The notes: a model not told the origin generated them from the sequence alone. A stretch of 34,129 bases of DNA from Opitutus sp. GAS368 (GCA_945882655.1 CAMCWL010000006.1:1-34129), one strand, 5' to 3'; numbered from the stretch's first letter, positions 1 through 12,544 are shown. Translations and numbers: made by a program.

Positions 1-2181
1 GACTCCGCCCTCACCGCCGAAGACCAGCAGGAGCTCGTCAAGCGCTTCAAGGCCCTCGTCAAGGCCCGCACCGGCAAGGTCTTCCCGAACAGCCCGTGGG
101 AGCAGCTGAACGGCGCCGCCGGTGCCGTGTTCTCTTCCTGGATGAACGACCGCGCGATCGTCTATCGCCGCAAGTACAACATCCCCGCCGAGTGGGGCAC
201 CGCCGTCAACGTGCAGGCCATGGTGTTCGGTAACACCGGCGAAAAGTCCGGCTCCGGCGTCGCCTTCACCCGTAACCCCGCCAACGGCGTGGACGAGTTC
301 TACGGCGAATTCCTCATCAACGCCCAGGGCGAAGACGTCGTCGCCGGCGTCCGCACCCCGGAGCCCGTCAGCAAGCTCAAGGCCGTGATGCCCGAGAGCT
401 TCGCCCAGCTCATGAAGGTCCGCCAGACCCTCGAGAAGCACTTCAAGGACGTCCAGGACATCGAGTTCACCGTGCAGGAAGGTAAGCTCTACATGCTCCA
501 GACGCGTAACGGCAAGCGCACCGCCGCCGCCGCGCTGAAGTTCGCCGCCGACATGGTGAAGGAAAAGCTCATCGACTGGGAAACCGCCATCATGCGCAAC
601 CCGGCCGACCAGCTCGAACAGCTGCTCGCCCCGATCTTCGACCTCGCTGAAGTCAAGAAGGCCAAGGCCATCGCCACCGGTCTCCCGGCCGGCCCTGGTG
701 CCGCCACCGGTAAGATCTACTTCAACGCCGAGCGCGCCGTCATCGCCGCCGAGAAGGGCGAGAAGGTCCTCCTCGTCCGCGTCGAAACCTCCCCGGAAGA
801 TCTCCGTGGCATGATCGCCGCCGAAGGCATCCTCACCGCTCGCGGTGGTGTATCCTCCCACGCCGCTCTCGTCGCCCGCCAGATGGGCAAGGTCTGCGTC
901 TGTGGTGCCGCCGCCGTCTCGATCGACTACGATAAGAAGACGACGACCATCGCCGGTCACACCTTCAAGGAAGGCGACTTCCTCTCCATCGACGGCACCG
1001 CTGGCACGGTCTACGCCGGTCAGATCAAGACCGCTCCTTCGGAAATCGTCTCCGGCCTGCTCAACAACGACAAGGCCGCGCAGAAGACCGAGAAGTACAA
1101 GAACTACGTCCAGCTGATGAAGTGGTGCTCGCAGGCCACCCGCCTGCAGGTCCGCACCAACGCCGATAATCCTGAGCAGACCGCCCAGGCTCTCGCGTTC
1201 GGCGCCCAGGGCATCGGCCTCACCCGAACCGAGCACATGTTCTTCGAAGGCGACCGCATCGACGCCGTCCGTGAGATGATCCTCGCTGACACCGTCGAAG
1301 GCCGCAAGAAGGCCCTCGCGAAGATCCTGCCTTACCAGCGCGCGGACTTCACCGGCATCTTCAAGGCCCTCAACGGCCTGCCCGCCACGATCCGCCTCCT
1401 CGACCCGCCCCTCCACGAGTTCGTGCCGCACGACGAAAAGTCCCAGGCCGCCCTCGCGAAGAAGCTCGGCATCAAGACCGAGAAGGTCATCGCCCGCGTC
1501 GCCGCCCTGCACGAGTTCAACCCGATGCTTGGTCACCGCGGTTGCCGCCTCGGTATCGCTTACCCGGAAATCACCGAGACCCAGGCTCGCGCCATCTTCG
1601 AAGCCGCTGCTGCGGTCCAGAAGAAGGGCATCAAGGTGAAGCCCGAAGTCATGGTGCCGCTCGTCGGCTTCAAGCGTGAGCTCGACCTCCAGGTCGAAGT
1701 CATCCACCGCGTCGCCGCCGAAGTGCAGAAGGAACAGAAGGTCAAGATCGCCTACTCCGTGGGCACGATGATCGAAGTCCCTCGCGGCGCCCTCACCGCT
1801 GACGAAATCGCGCACACCGCCGAGTTCTTCAGCTTCGGTACGAATGACCTCACCCAGACCGCTCTCGGCGTTTCCCGCGACGACATGGGTAACTTCCTCG
1901 GCGCCTACACCGAGAACGAGATCTTCAAGAAGAACCCGTTCGCCACGCTCGACCAGACCGGCGTCGGCCAGCTCGTCCAGATCGCCATCGAGAAGGGCCG
2001 CAAGACCCGTCCCGACATCAAGCTCGGCATCTGCGGCGAACACGGCGGCGAACCCGAGTCCGTCAAGTTCTGCCACCGCGTGGGACTGAACTACGTCTCC
2101 TGCTCGCCTTACCGCGTGCCGGTCGCCCGCCTCGCAGCCGCCCAGGCCGCGATCGAAGAGAAGCGCGCTGCCAAGAAGTAA
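1..2181 (+). CDS. ppdK: Pyruvate, phosphate dikinase, 5'-truncated by window edge
   Basis: Frame 1 is open from base 1 ([20 protein letters not shown]...). Contains the phosphohistidine segment [25 protein letters not shown] and the C-terminal PEP-binding segment [41 protein letters not shown]. Confidence 0.97.
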   Translation, partial: DSALTAEDQQELVKRFKALVKARTGKVFPNSPWEQLNGAAGAVFSSWMNDRAIVYRRKYNIPAEWGTAVNVQAMVFGNTGEKSGSGVAFTRNPANGVDEFYGEFLINAQGEDVVAGVRTPEPVSKLKAVMPESFAQLMKVRQTLEKHFKDVQDIEFTVQEGKLYMLQTRNGKRTAAAALKFAADMVKEKLIDWETAIMRNPADQLEQLLAPIFDLAEVKKAKAIATGLPAGPGAATGKIYFNAERAVIAAEKGEKVLLVRVETSPEDLRGMIAAEGILTARGGVSSHAALVARQMGKVCVCGAAAVSIDYDKKTTTIAGHTFKEGDFLSIDGTAGTVYAGQIKTAPSEIVSGLLNNDKAAQKTEKYKNYVQLMKWCSQATRLQVRTNADNPEQTAQALAFGAQGIGLTRTEHMFFEGDRIDAVREMILADTVEGRKKALAKILPYQRADFTGIFKALNGLPATIRLLDPPLHEFVPHDEKSQAALAKKLGIKTEKVIARVAALHEFNPMLGHRGCRLGIAYPEITETQARAIFEAAAAVQKKGIKVKPEVMVPLVGFKRELDLQVEVIHRVAAEVQKEQKVKIAYSVGTMIEVPRGALTADEIAHTAEFFSFGTNDLTQTALGVSRDDMGNFLGAYTENEIFKKNPFATLDQTGVGQLVQIAIEKGRKTRPDIKLGICGEHGGEPESVKFCHRVGLNYVSCSPYRVPVARLAAAQAAIEEKRAAKK

Positions 2182-2202
2182 GCCGGCCGACACGGCCAAG
2201 CA

Positions 2203-2234
2203 AAGGGGCGCACCGCAAGGTGCGCCCCTTTTTT
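2203..2234 (+). terminator. Intrinsic terminator downstream of ppdK
   Basis: Perfect stem AAGGGGCGCACC-GCAA-GGTGCGCCCCTT followed by a T-run. Confidence 0.93.
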
Positions 2235-2264
2235 GCGCCGAGGTGAAATCGTGAGTCCGAAGGC

Positions 2265-2636
2265 TCAGCTGCCCGACGCCTTGAACATCAGGAAAAGACA
2301 ACCAAACAGCGCCGCGGCGAGAGCGACGAAGACCCAGAGGATCGTGATGCCCTTGTCACCCTTCTTGGCTCCGCGCGAAGAACGGGAGGAGCGAAGGAGA
2401 CGGCGGCCACGCGAGCTGACGCGCTGGACGGAGACATCCGGGAAATCCTGGCCGGCGATGTCCTCGGCCTTACCGTAGGCGTAGCCGAGGCGGATCAATT
2501 CGGCGAAGGCACGCGATTTGCGAGCCGGTGTGAGGCGGTCGAAACCATTGCACTCCCGGCCGACAACCAACCGCTCCAATCCGAGCATGGCGTCTTCGGA
2601 AGGACGGGCGGATGACTGGGTCTCAGAAGTGCTCAC
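2265..2636 (-). CDS. Small hypothetical protein with C-terminal transmembrane segment
   Basis: Only the C-terminal part of the 325-aa ORF is likely real (VSTSETQSSARPSEDAMLGLERLVVGRECNGFDRLTPARKSRAFAELIRLGYAYGKAEDIAGQDF...GITILWVFVALAAALFGCLFLMF). The rest is antisense to thiD. Start uncertain: GTG at 2636 or ATG at 2588. Confidence 0.65.
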   Translation of the reverse strand: MSTSETQSSARPSEDAMLGLERLVVGRECNGFDRLTPARKSRAFAELIRLGYAYGKAEDIAGQDFPDVSVQRVSSRGRRLLRSSRSSRGAKKGDKGITILWVFVALAAALFGCLFLMFKASGS

Positions 2637-2666
2637 AGGAAATTGACGAACCGAATTTATCAGTCT

Positions 2667-2702
2667 GGTAAGTCCTTGCGACAAGCGGATATTCGACTTA
2701 CC
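2667..2702. promoter_or_regulatory. Bulged 12-bp hairpin / inverted repeat in divergent intergenic region
   Basis: GGTAAGTC-CTTG-CGA-CAAG-CGGATATTC-GACTTACC: 8-bp and 4-bp complementary arms separated by a 9-nt bulge on one side. Confidence 0.5.
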
Positions 2703-2736
2703 TATCAATATAATCAGCCTGCCCCGCTGATGAAGA

Positions 2737-3525
2737 ATGAACACCTCCGCCTCTAGCCGCGAACTTCCCGTCGCCCTCAGCATCGCCGGATCCGACAGCG
2801 GAGCGGGCGCCGGCATCCAAGCCGACCTGCTTACTTTTGCCTCGCAGGGCGTGTTCGGAACGACCGCCATCACGTGCCTCACCGCGCAGAATCCGCACGG
2901 CGTCTCTGGCATCCAGGCGAGCCCCGCGGCGTTCGTCGTCGAGCAGTGCGCGCAGGTCGCGGCCCACTTCCATCCGAAGGCCCTCAAGACCGGCATGCTG
3001 CTCAACGCCGAGATCGTGATCGCCGTCGCCGGCTTCATCAAATCGTCCGGCATCCCCGCCGTCGTCGATCCCGTCATGGTCGCTTCGAGCGGCGCTACCC
3101 TGCTCACTCCGGACGCCATCGCCGCTATGCGCACGCGTCTCATTCCGCTCGCCGCCGTGGTCACCCCGAACCTCGACGAAGCCACGATCCTGCTCGGCCG
3201 GAAATCACTCGGCGGCACCGACGAAGCGCTCGAACTCGCCAAGGCCTATGGCGTACCGTTCTTGCTCAAGGGCGGCCATGCTGCGGGCGACGACCTCACG
3301 GACTGCCTCGCCTGGCCGACCGGCGAGACTAAGACCTTTGGCGCCCGCCGCGCCCCCCACGTGGACACCCATGGGAGCGGCTGCACCCTTTCGGCGGCCA
3401 TCACCGCCCAGCTTGCCAAGGGCAAGAGCCTCTCGGAAGCCGTCACCATCGCCCATGCTTACCTCCAGGGGGCGATCCATGGCCCGATCCAGGTCGCGGG
3501 GCTTAATTGTATCCGACACCTGTAA
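2737..3525 (+). CDS. thiD: Hydroxymethylpyrimidine/phosphomethylpyrimidine kinase
   Basis: ALSIAGSDSGAGAGIQADLLTFASQGVFGTTAITCLTAQN...VVDPVMVASSGATLL...KGGHAAGDDLTDCL...DTHGSGCTLSAAITAQLAKG. Confidence 0.95.
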   Translation: MNTSASSRELPVALSIAGSDSGAGAGIQADLLTFASQGVFGTTAITCLTAQNPHGVSGIQASPAAFVVEQCAQVAAHFHPKALKTGMLLNAEIVIAVAGFIKSSGIPAVVDPVMVASSGATLLTPDAIAAMRTRLIPLAAVVTPNLDEATILLGRKSLGGTDEALELAKAYGVPFLLKGGHAAGDDLTDCLAWPTGETKTFGARRAPHVDTHGSGCTLSAAITAQLAKGKSLSEAVTIAHAYLQGAIHGPIQVAGLNCIRHL

Positions 3526-3529
3526 ACTT

Positions 3530-3550
3530 GGGCTAGGGCTAGGGCCAGGG
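3530..3550 (+). repeat. GGGCTA-type G-rich array, copy A (G-quadruplex motif)
   Basis: GGGCTAGGGCTAGGGCCAGGG: four G3 tracts with 3-nt loops, 4 nt after the thiD stop. Exact reverse complement of 3611-3631. Confidence 0.9.
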
Positions 3551-3610
3551 CTAGGATGGGAACAGGGCTGCAGGGGGCTTTTTGCTTAAAATTAGGCATT
3601 AATTACCTGT

Positions 3611-3637
3611 CCCTGGCCCTAGCCCTAGCCCTGGCCC
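3611..3637 (-). repeat. GGGCTA-type G-rich array, copy B (G4 motif on minus strand)
   Basis: CCCTGGCCCTAGCCCTAGCCCTGGCCC: five C3 tracts. Bases 3611-3631 form a perfect 21-bp inverted repeat with 3530-3550. Confidence 0.9.
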
Positions 3638-3737
3638 TTTGGGGGCCTTGTTTAGCCCCACTTATTCACACTTGCCCCCGTTAGCCCGCTTCCTTTTCTA
3701 ACCCATTCCTTGCAGGCTCGACCTGCCCCCTAAGACC

Positions 3738-5543
3738 ATGCCCAAAAAGAACGCCGCTAAGAAGTCCACCGCCACCGCCCCCTCGGCCGTCTCGGCCAAG
3801 ACCGGCGTCAAAATGCGCGGCTGTGATGTCATGGTCCGCTGCCTCGAGAACCTCGGCGTCGACACGATCTTTGCTTACCCAGGCGGCGCCTCGATGGAGC
3901 TCCACCACGGCCTCGTCCGCTCCAAGAAAATCCGCACCATCCTGCCTCGCCACGAGCAGGGCGGCGCCTTCATGGCGCACGGTTACTCCCGTTCGACCGG
4001 CAAGCCCGGTGTCTGCATGGCGACCTCCGGCCCGGGCGCCACGAATCTCGTCACTGCGATCGCCGATGCGCACATGGACAGCATCCCGCTGGTCTGCATC
4101 ACTGGCCAAGTCTACCAGCAGTTCATCGGTCGCGCTGCCTTCCAGGAAACCGACTTCTACGGCATGACCCTGCCGATCGTGAAGCACTCCTTCCTCGTCC
4201 TCGATTACAACGAGTTGCCGAGCATCATGTACAAGGCCTTCAAGATCGCCACCACCGGCCGTCCGGGTCCCGTGGTCATCGACATCCCGAAGGACATCCA
4301 GCAGCACGAGTGGGTCCCGGTCTTCCCGAAGAATCCCGACGACGTTTCCATCCCCGGTCTGCCGACGCCTCCGAAGTGCGCCGACAGCGAACTCGAGCAG
4401 GTCCTGCGCCTCATCGAGAAGTCCAAGCAGCCTGCGCTCTACATCGGCGGCGGCATCCTTTCCGGCGACGCCCACAAGGAGCTCCGCGCCTTCGCTGAAG
4501 CCACCGGCATCCCCGTCGCGTCCACGCTGATGGGCCTCGGCGCCTTCCCTTGTGACCATCCGCAGTCCCTTTACTGGTACGGCATGCACGGCACCGTCGC
4601 CGGCAACTGGGCCGTCTGCAAGAGCGACCTCCTCATCACCATGGGTGCGCGTTTCGACGACCGTATCACCGGTGCCATCGAGAAGTTCGCCCCCGACGCC
4701 ACGATCGTCCACATCGACATCGACCGTTCGGAGCACCAGAAGAACAAGTTCGCGGACTACCCGATCCACTCCGACATCAAGCACGCGCTTGGCCGCATGG
4801 TCACGCTCGCCAAGAAGGGCTTCAAGAAGCCTGACCTGAAGAAGTGGTACGAGACCATCAACGGCTGGAAGAAAGAGCACCCGTATCCGTTCAGCTACGA
4901 GCGCAAGACCAAGCACATCCTCCCGCAGGAAGCCATCGAAGTCCTCTTCGAAGAAACCAAGGGTAAGGCCATCATCGCCACCGGCGTCGGCCAGCACCAG
5001 ATGTGGGCCCCGCAGTACTATCGCTTTAACGAACCGCGTCGCTTTATCAGCTCACTCGGCGCCGGCACCATGGGCTTCGGCCTCCCGGCCGCCATCGGCG
5101 CCAAGGTCGCCAACCCGGACGTCCAGGTCATCGACATCGATGGCGACGGCTCGTTCCTGATGAACATCCAGGAACTCGCGTGCATGAAGATCGAGAAGAT
5201 CAACGCCAAGATCCTCATCCTCAACAATCAGCACCTCGGCATGGTCGTGCAGTGGGAAGACCGCTTCTACTCCGGTACCCGCGGCCACACGATTCTCGGC
5301 GACGCCACCAATATCGGCTCTCCCGATAACCCGGCCGGCCTCTATCCTGATTTCGTCAAGATCGCCAACGGCTTCGGCATCAAGGCCCGCCAGGTCATGA
5401 AGCGTGAAGACCTCCGCGCCGCCATGCGCGAGATGCTTGATCACGACGGACCTTACCTCCTCGACGTCATCGTGCCGTACACCGAGCACGTTTTGCCCTT
5501 CATCCCGCAGAAGAAGTCGGCGATGGAGATTTTGACGAAATAA
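3738..5543 (+). CDS. ilvB: Acetolactate synthase large subunit
   Basis: TPP enzyme: [19 protein letters not shown]...[55 protein letters not shown]...[44 protein letters not shown]. Confidence 0.96.
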   Translation: MPKKNAAKKSTATAPSAVSAKTGVKMRGCDVMVRCLENLGVDTIFAYPGGASMELHHGLVRSKKIRTILPRHEQGGAFMAHGYSRSTGKPGVCMATSGPGATNLVTAIADAHMDSIPLVCITGQVYQQFIGRAAFQETDFYGMTLPIVKHSFLVLDYNELPSIMYKAFKIATTGRPGPVVIDIPKDIQQHEWVPVFPKNPDDVSIPGLPTPPKCADSELEQVLRLIEKSKQPALYIGGGILSGDAHKELRAFAEATGIPVASTLMGLGAFPCDHPQSLYWYGMHGTVAGNWAVCKSDLLITMGARFDDRITGAIEKFAPDATIVHIDIDRSEHQKNKFADYPIHSDIKHALGRMVTLAKKGFKKPDLKKWYETINGWKKEHPYPFSYERKTKHILPQEAIEVLFEETKGKAIIATGVGQHQMWAPQYYRFNEPRRFISSLGAGTMGFGLPAAIGAKVANPDVQVIDIDGDGSFLMNIQELACMKIEKINAKILILNNQHLGMVVQWEDRFYSGTRGHTILGDATNIGSPDNPAGLYPDFVKIANGFGIKARQVMKREDLRAAMREMLDHDGPYLLDVIVPYTEHVLPFIPQKKSAMEILTK

Positions 5544-5562
5544 TCCCGAAGGGATTATTTCG
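5536..5562 (+). other. 12-bp perfect hairpin spanning the ilvB stop codon
   Basis: CGAAATAATCCC-GAA-GGGATTATTTCG; the TAA stop (5541-5543) lies in the left arm. Confidence 0.9.
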
Positions 5563-5563
5563 A

Positions 5564-5584
5564 GGGCTAGGGCTAGGGCTAGGG
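5564..5584 (+). repeat. GGGCTA array, copy C (G-quadruplex motif)
   Basis: (GGGCTA)3GGG, followed by ACAGGT as in copy B read on its own strand. Confidence 0.92.
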
Positions 5585-5600
5585 ACAGGTGAGTGAACAG

Positions 5601-5625
5601 GGGCGCGTAAGCGCCCTTTGTTTTT
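5601..5625 (+). terminator. Intrinsic terminator downstream of ilvB
   Basis: GGGCGC-GTAA-GCGCCC followed by TTTGTTTTT. Confidence 0.88.
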
Positions 5626-5630
5626 GGTAG

Positions 5631-5916
5631 GGTGACCGCCCTTGGTCAGCCGCGGCCGAGCAAGGATACTCGGCCCTACCTAACTACAACCAAGACAAAG
5701 GTGACGGGTGACGGCCACCAGGGCATCGGCCATTCGGGAGTCGGCGGATGAGATCCCGAGCATGCCCCACCCTGCGGTCTCGAACGGCGGCGATAGCAAT
5801 CGCCGCCCTACCTAAAACCGACGGATGCGATGTCATCGCATCCCTACCTCAATGCATTTTCCCAACCGCTAACCGCCAACCGCTAATACCTAGGCCTTGC
5901 GACTCCGTCGCAAGGC
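5631..5916. repeat. Cluster of short hairpin elements in the ilvB/trxB intergenic region
   Basis: Hairpins at 5631-5651 (imperfect), 5654-5675 (GGCCGAG/CTCGGCC), 5734-5759 (TCGGGA/TCCCGA), 5786-5807 (GGCGGCGAT/ATCGCCGCC), 5823-5843 (GGATGCGATG/CATCGCATCC) and 5894-5916 (GCCTTGCGAC/GTCGCAAGGC). Three are followed directly by CTACCT. Confidence 0.8.
5864..5884. repeat. Short 7-nt tandem repeat, 3 units
   Basis: AACCGCT AACCGCC AACCGCT. Confidence 0.7.
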
Positions 5917-6840
5917 TCAGAGTCCCGCCAACCAGCGTTCGGCTTCGATGGCGGCGCGGCAACCCATGCCGGCGGCGGTGATGGCCTGACGATAGACGTG
6001 GTCCGAGCAATCGCCAGCGACAAAGACCCCGGGAATATTGGTGCTAACGGTGTTGTCACCGGCGACGAAATAACCCCCGGCGTCGACCTCGAGGGCCGGC
6101 GTGAAGGCCTGGGAATTGGGCACGTGGCCGATGGCAACGAAGACGCACTTCACGGCGAGGTCACGGACGGCGCCGGACTTCTCGATCACGCGGAGGGTGT
6201 GGACTTTCTCGTCACCGAGGATTTCGGTCGGGCTGACGTTAAGGACGAGCTCGATCTTCTCATGGGCCTTCACGCGCTGCACCATGATATCAGAAGCGCG
6301 GAAGCTATCGCGGCGGTGCACGAGGTAGACCTTAGAAGCGAAGCGGGTGAGGAAGAGGGCTTCTTCGCAAGCAGAGTCACCACCGCCGACGACGGCGACC
6401 GGGACGTTGCGGTAGAAGGCACCATCGCAAGTCGCGCAGGTGGTCACGCCGTTACCTCCGTAATAATGCATCTCACCCGGGATGCCCAGGTGACGGGGCG
6501 AGGCACCGGTAGCGATGATCACGGCCTTGGCCTCATAGGTGGCTTCGCCGCCCTTGAGCTTCTTGATCGGACCAGAGAAGTCGACGGAGTCGATGCGGTC
6601 CCAGGCGAACTTCGCGCCGAAGCGTTCGGCTTGGCCCTTCATGTTCGTGATGAGCTCGTTGCCATCCACGCCGTGGATGAAGCCCGGGAAGTTCTCGACC
6701 TCGGAGGTCGTGGTCAGCTGGCCACCGGGCTGGCCGCCCTCGAGCACCAACGGAGTGAGGCCGGCACGGGCGGCGTAGATTGCGGCGGTAAGGCCGGCGC
6801 AGCCGGTACCGAGGATAAGGACGTTTTCAGCCATGGTCAT
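5917..6840 (-). CDS. trxB: Thioredoxin-disulfide reductase
   Basis: [53 protein letters not shown]; redox motif [11 protein letters not shown]-terminal [34 protein letters not shown]. Start could be 6834. Confidence 0.95.
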   Translation of the reverse strand: MTMAENVLILGTGCAGLTAAIYAARAGLTPLVLEGGQPGGQLTTTSEVENFPGFIHGVDGNELITNMKGQAERFGAKFAWDRIDSVDFSGPIKKLKGGEATYEAKAVIIATGASPRHLGIPGEMHYYGGNGVTTCATCDGAFYRNVPVAVVGGGDSACEEALFLTRFASKVYLVHRRDSFRASDIMVQRVKAHEKIELVLNVSPTEILGDEKVHTLRVIEKSGAVRDLAVKCVFVAIGHVPNSQAFTPALEVDAGGYFVAGDNTVSTNIPGVFVAGDCSDHVYRQAITAAGMGCRAAIEAERWLAGL

Positions 6841-6957
6841 AACCCATCTTGAGGGCGGGAGCACAGCCGCAAGGCGGAAAACCCGATGTGAACAACCCGA
6901 GTCAAGGCTTGCCCCGGGGGGTGGGGTCGGGGTTTGCTACCTCTCGCTCCCGGACCC

Positions 6958-9947
<2,990 letters not shown>

Positions 9948-9951
<4 letters not shown>

Positions 9952-11561
9952 CCGACCAGCCGACGAGCAGCCCTGCTGCCGCCCGGCTTGCTTGGGTCGG
10001 CACAGCGCTGACCGCCCTGTTGCTCTTCTTTTCGTTCGGGCCCGTCGGCCATCCGTTCTGGGCGTTCGTCGCGCTGGTGCCAGCGACGATTGCCACGACG
10101 CTCCGTCCTGACTGGCGCACGTGGCGTCGCGCGAGCTTCGTGACGAGCTGGGTGCTCTGGATCGCGCTCCTGGTCTGGCTCCGCCATGTGTATCCGCCGC
10201 TCGGCTGGATTGGCCTCGTACTCCTCACCGCCTACTGCGCGCTGTACCCGTTCGTCTGGCTAATACTGGCCCGCTGGATCTTTCCCGCCTGCGCGGGCGC
10301 TTCGCTCCCGGCGCGCCTGCTCGCCATCGGTGGCCTCGCCGGCGCTTGGGGCCTGCTCGAATGGACACGGGGCACCATCCTCTCTGGCTTCGGCTGGCTG
10401 CCGCTGGCGGCTTCGCAGAACGGCAATCCCGTCATGCTCAGCCTCTGCGCCTGGGTCGGACCGATCGGCCTCTCCATCGCGCTCGTGCTTTTTAATCTCG
10501 GGCTCGCCCGCTGGATCGTCCGCCTCATCGAATCCTATCGGGAAGAAAACGAGCTGAAGCCCGCTGGTCCGATGGGCTGGCTGCGTCGCCTCACGCCCGA
10601 ACTCTATCTCGGCCTGCTCCCTGTCGCGCTCGGCTTCCTCGCCCTGCTCGCCGCCAACGCGGCCAAGGCTTCAGTGGATAAGGTCAGCTTCACCGCCGGC
10701 GTCGTGCAAACCGACTTCGACCCGAACGCGAAGTGGGACCCCAACCGCCTCCAGGATCACCTCGTGATGACGGAAGCCATGACCGCCTCAGTCGCGGCGA
10801 ATAAGGCCGTCGATTTCGTCCTCTGGCCTGAAGCCGCCCTCCCGCTCTCGCTCGAGAGCGACGCCTACCTGAGCCGCCTCACTGGCCTTTCTAAAGTGAC
10901 CGACACCCCGCTCGTCATCGGGGCCCTCGATCGTCGCGGAGCTGGCTACGGTAACGCCGTCGCGGTGATTACGGCGGATGGCGCGCAGAAACCGGTCTAC
11001 GCCAAACGCCACTTGGTGCCCTTCGGCGAATACGTCCCGTTCGCCGACTTCCTCCCTCTGCGCAAGGTCGTGCCAATCGAGACGGATTGCATCGCCGGCA
11101 CCGGGCCTTCGCTCCTGCCGCTCACCACGCGCCGCGGTCACACCTTCATGGCGGGCGCACTCGTCTGCTATGAAGATGTCTTTCCGGAGCTCGCCCGCGA
11201 ACATGCCCTCGCTGGGGCCGACGTTCTGATCGTCGTGACGAACGACGCCTGGTATGGCCGCGAAGCCGGCGCCTATCAGCACGTCGCCCATTCTGTCCTG
11301 CTAGCCGCCGCCACCGGCCTCCCGGTAGTCCGCTGCGGCAACGCTGGCTGGAGTGGCACCATCGACTCGCTCGGCCGGGCCTTCCCGTTGCTCGACCAAG
11401 GAAGCATCTACTTCCGCGGCTCGCGCGCGACCGCCGCCGTCAGCCTCCCGCGCAACCGCCAGCCGGACACCTTCTGGGTGCGCCACGGGGACTGGGCCGT
11501 CGGTCTGGGCGGCCTGCTCTTCGCCCTGACCTACGTCTGGCGTCGCCGCCGCGGGGCCTGA
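9948..11561 (+). CDS. lnt: Apolipoprotein N-acyltransferase
   Basis: N-terminal multi-TM region followed by a nitrilase-like domain (FVLWPEAALP, YAKRHLVPFGEYVPF, ALVCYEDVFPELAREHALAGADVLIVVTNDAWYG). Start overlaps the secA stop (ATGA). Confidence 0.93.
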
Positions 11562-11659
11562 GCCAAAAAACCGCAGGTCCTTGTCGACCTCCCTCGGAAA
11601 CCCTCCAAGGTGAAGTAACCCCTGGCGTGGACAAGTCCGCGCCTCACCGCCGCTCACCG

Positions 11660-12538
11660 ATGAAGCCCCTGCGCACCCTCTTCGCCTGCCTCAGCCTCTG
11701 CGTCGCCGTCACCCTGCCCGCTCAGGAACTGAAGAAGCCGAAGGCTGAATTCCCGGAAAGCGGTATGGCCACATTCCGCCTGCGCATGAAATCCATCCCG
11801 ACGCTGCGCATGCTGATCAACGGAGTACCTGTGCTCATGGGCGTCGACACCGGCTGCCAAGGCACCGCCGTCATCACGCCGCGCGCCGCCCAGCGTTGCG
11901 GCATCACCGAGGCGTTCAGCATGCCCACGATGGGCAACTCGGGACGCAACGAAACCACCTATGGACTCGTCGAAAAACTCCAAGCAGGCGAAGTCACCTG
12001 GAGCGATTTCCACGTGAGCATCATGCCACTCGACGGCATGGAAATTGATGGCTTGCTCGGTGCTGACATCCTCTTCGGCCGTCCGTTCTACATGGACCTG
12101 CGTAATAAGGTCATGATCCTCGGCAAGATTCCCGACACGTCCGGCGCCCATGAGGTCCCTTGCTATAGCCGCGGCGGTCACTGTGGCGTGAACATCGAGG
12201 TCGAAGGTGTGAAGATCCCCATGATCATCGATTCCGGTGCGTCGAAGTCCTACATGAGCTCGCTGAAGTTCCGGGGAGAGACCGAGTTTCGCGGCTACCT
12301 GCCCGTAGCCACGGTACGGAGCACCAGCCTGACCCGCGTCGAGGTCTGTAAGATCAAGTCCCTCAAGATCGGCGGAGCCCCGCTCACCGGCGTCGAATTC
12401 ATCCGCGACCAGGAGCACAACCTGCTGGGTGATGACTTCCTGCTCGCCCACCCCATCGCGGTGGACATGGCGGCACGCCGCCTTTGGCTCTTCGAGCCGC
12501 AGGTGGCCGCAAGGCCTGCCGACGAGGCGTCGAAGTAA
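11660..12538 (+). CDS. Secreted two-lobed retropepsin/pepsin-like aspartyl protease family protein
   Basis: Signal peptide MKPLRTLFACLSLCVAVTLPAQ. Lobe 1: VLMGVDTGCQGTAVI ... IDGLLGADIL. Lobe 2: PMIIDSGASKSYMSS ... NLLGDDFL. Confidence 0.8.
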   Translation: MKPLRTLFACLSLCVAVTLPAQELKKPKAEFPESGMATFRLRMKSIPTLRMLINGVPVLMGVDTGCQGTAVITPRAAQRCGITEAFSMPTMGNSGRNETTYGLVEKLQAGEVTWSDFHVSIMPLDGMEIDGLLGADILFGRPFYMDLRNKVMILGKIPDTSGAHEVPCYSRGGHCGVNIEVEGVKIPMIIDSGASKSYMSSLKFRGETEFRGYLPVATVRSTSLTRVEVCKIKSLKIGGAPLTGVEFIRDQEHNLLGDDFLLAHPIAVDMAARRLWLFEPQVAARPADEASK

Positions 12539-12544
12539 ACTGGC

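Noticed and set aside
2637-3242. N-terminal extension of the 325-aa minus ORF 2265..3242
   Set aside because: Overlaps thiD in antisense; only the C-terminal part, outside thiD, looks like a real protein.
3553-3585. Intrinsic terminator for thiD at GGGCTGCAGGGGGCTTTTT
   Set aside because: T-run present but no convincing complementary stem next to it.
3681-4997. 438-aa minus-strand ORF opposite ilvB
   Set aside because: Antisense shadow of ilvB; low-complexity acidic/Gly composition and no known motifs.
5631-5916. CRISPR array interpretation of the hairpin cluster
   Set aside because: No constant direct repeat with regular unique spacers; only the CTACCT tail and the fold recur, and no cas genes are present.
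6913-6935. G-rich tract GCCCCGGGGGGTGGGGTCGGGG upstream of secA as a G-quadruplex
   Set aside because: Only three separated G-runs, so the four-tract rule is met only by splitting one run; weaker than the GGGCTA arrays.
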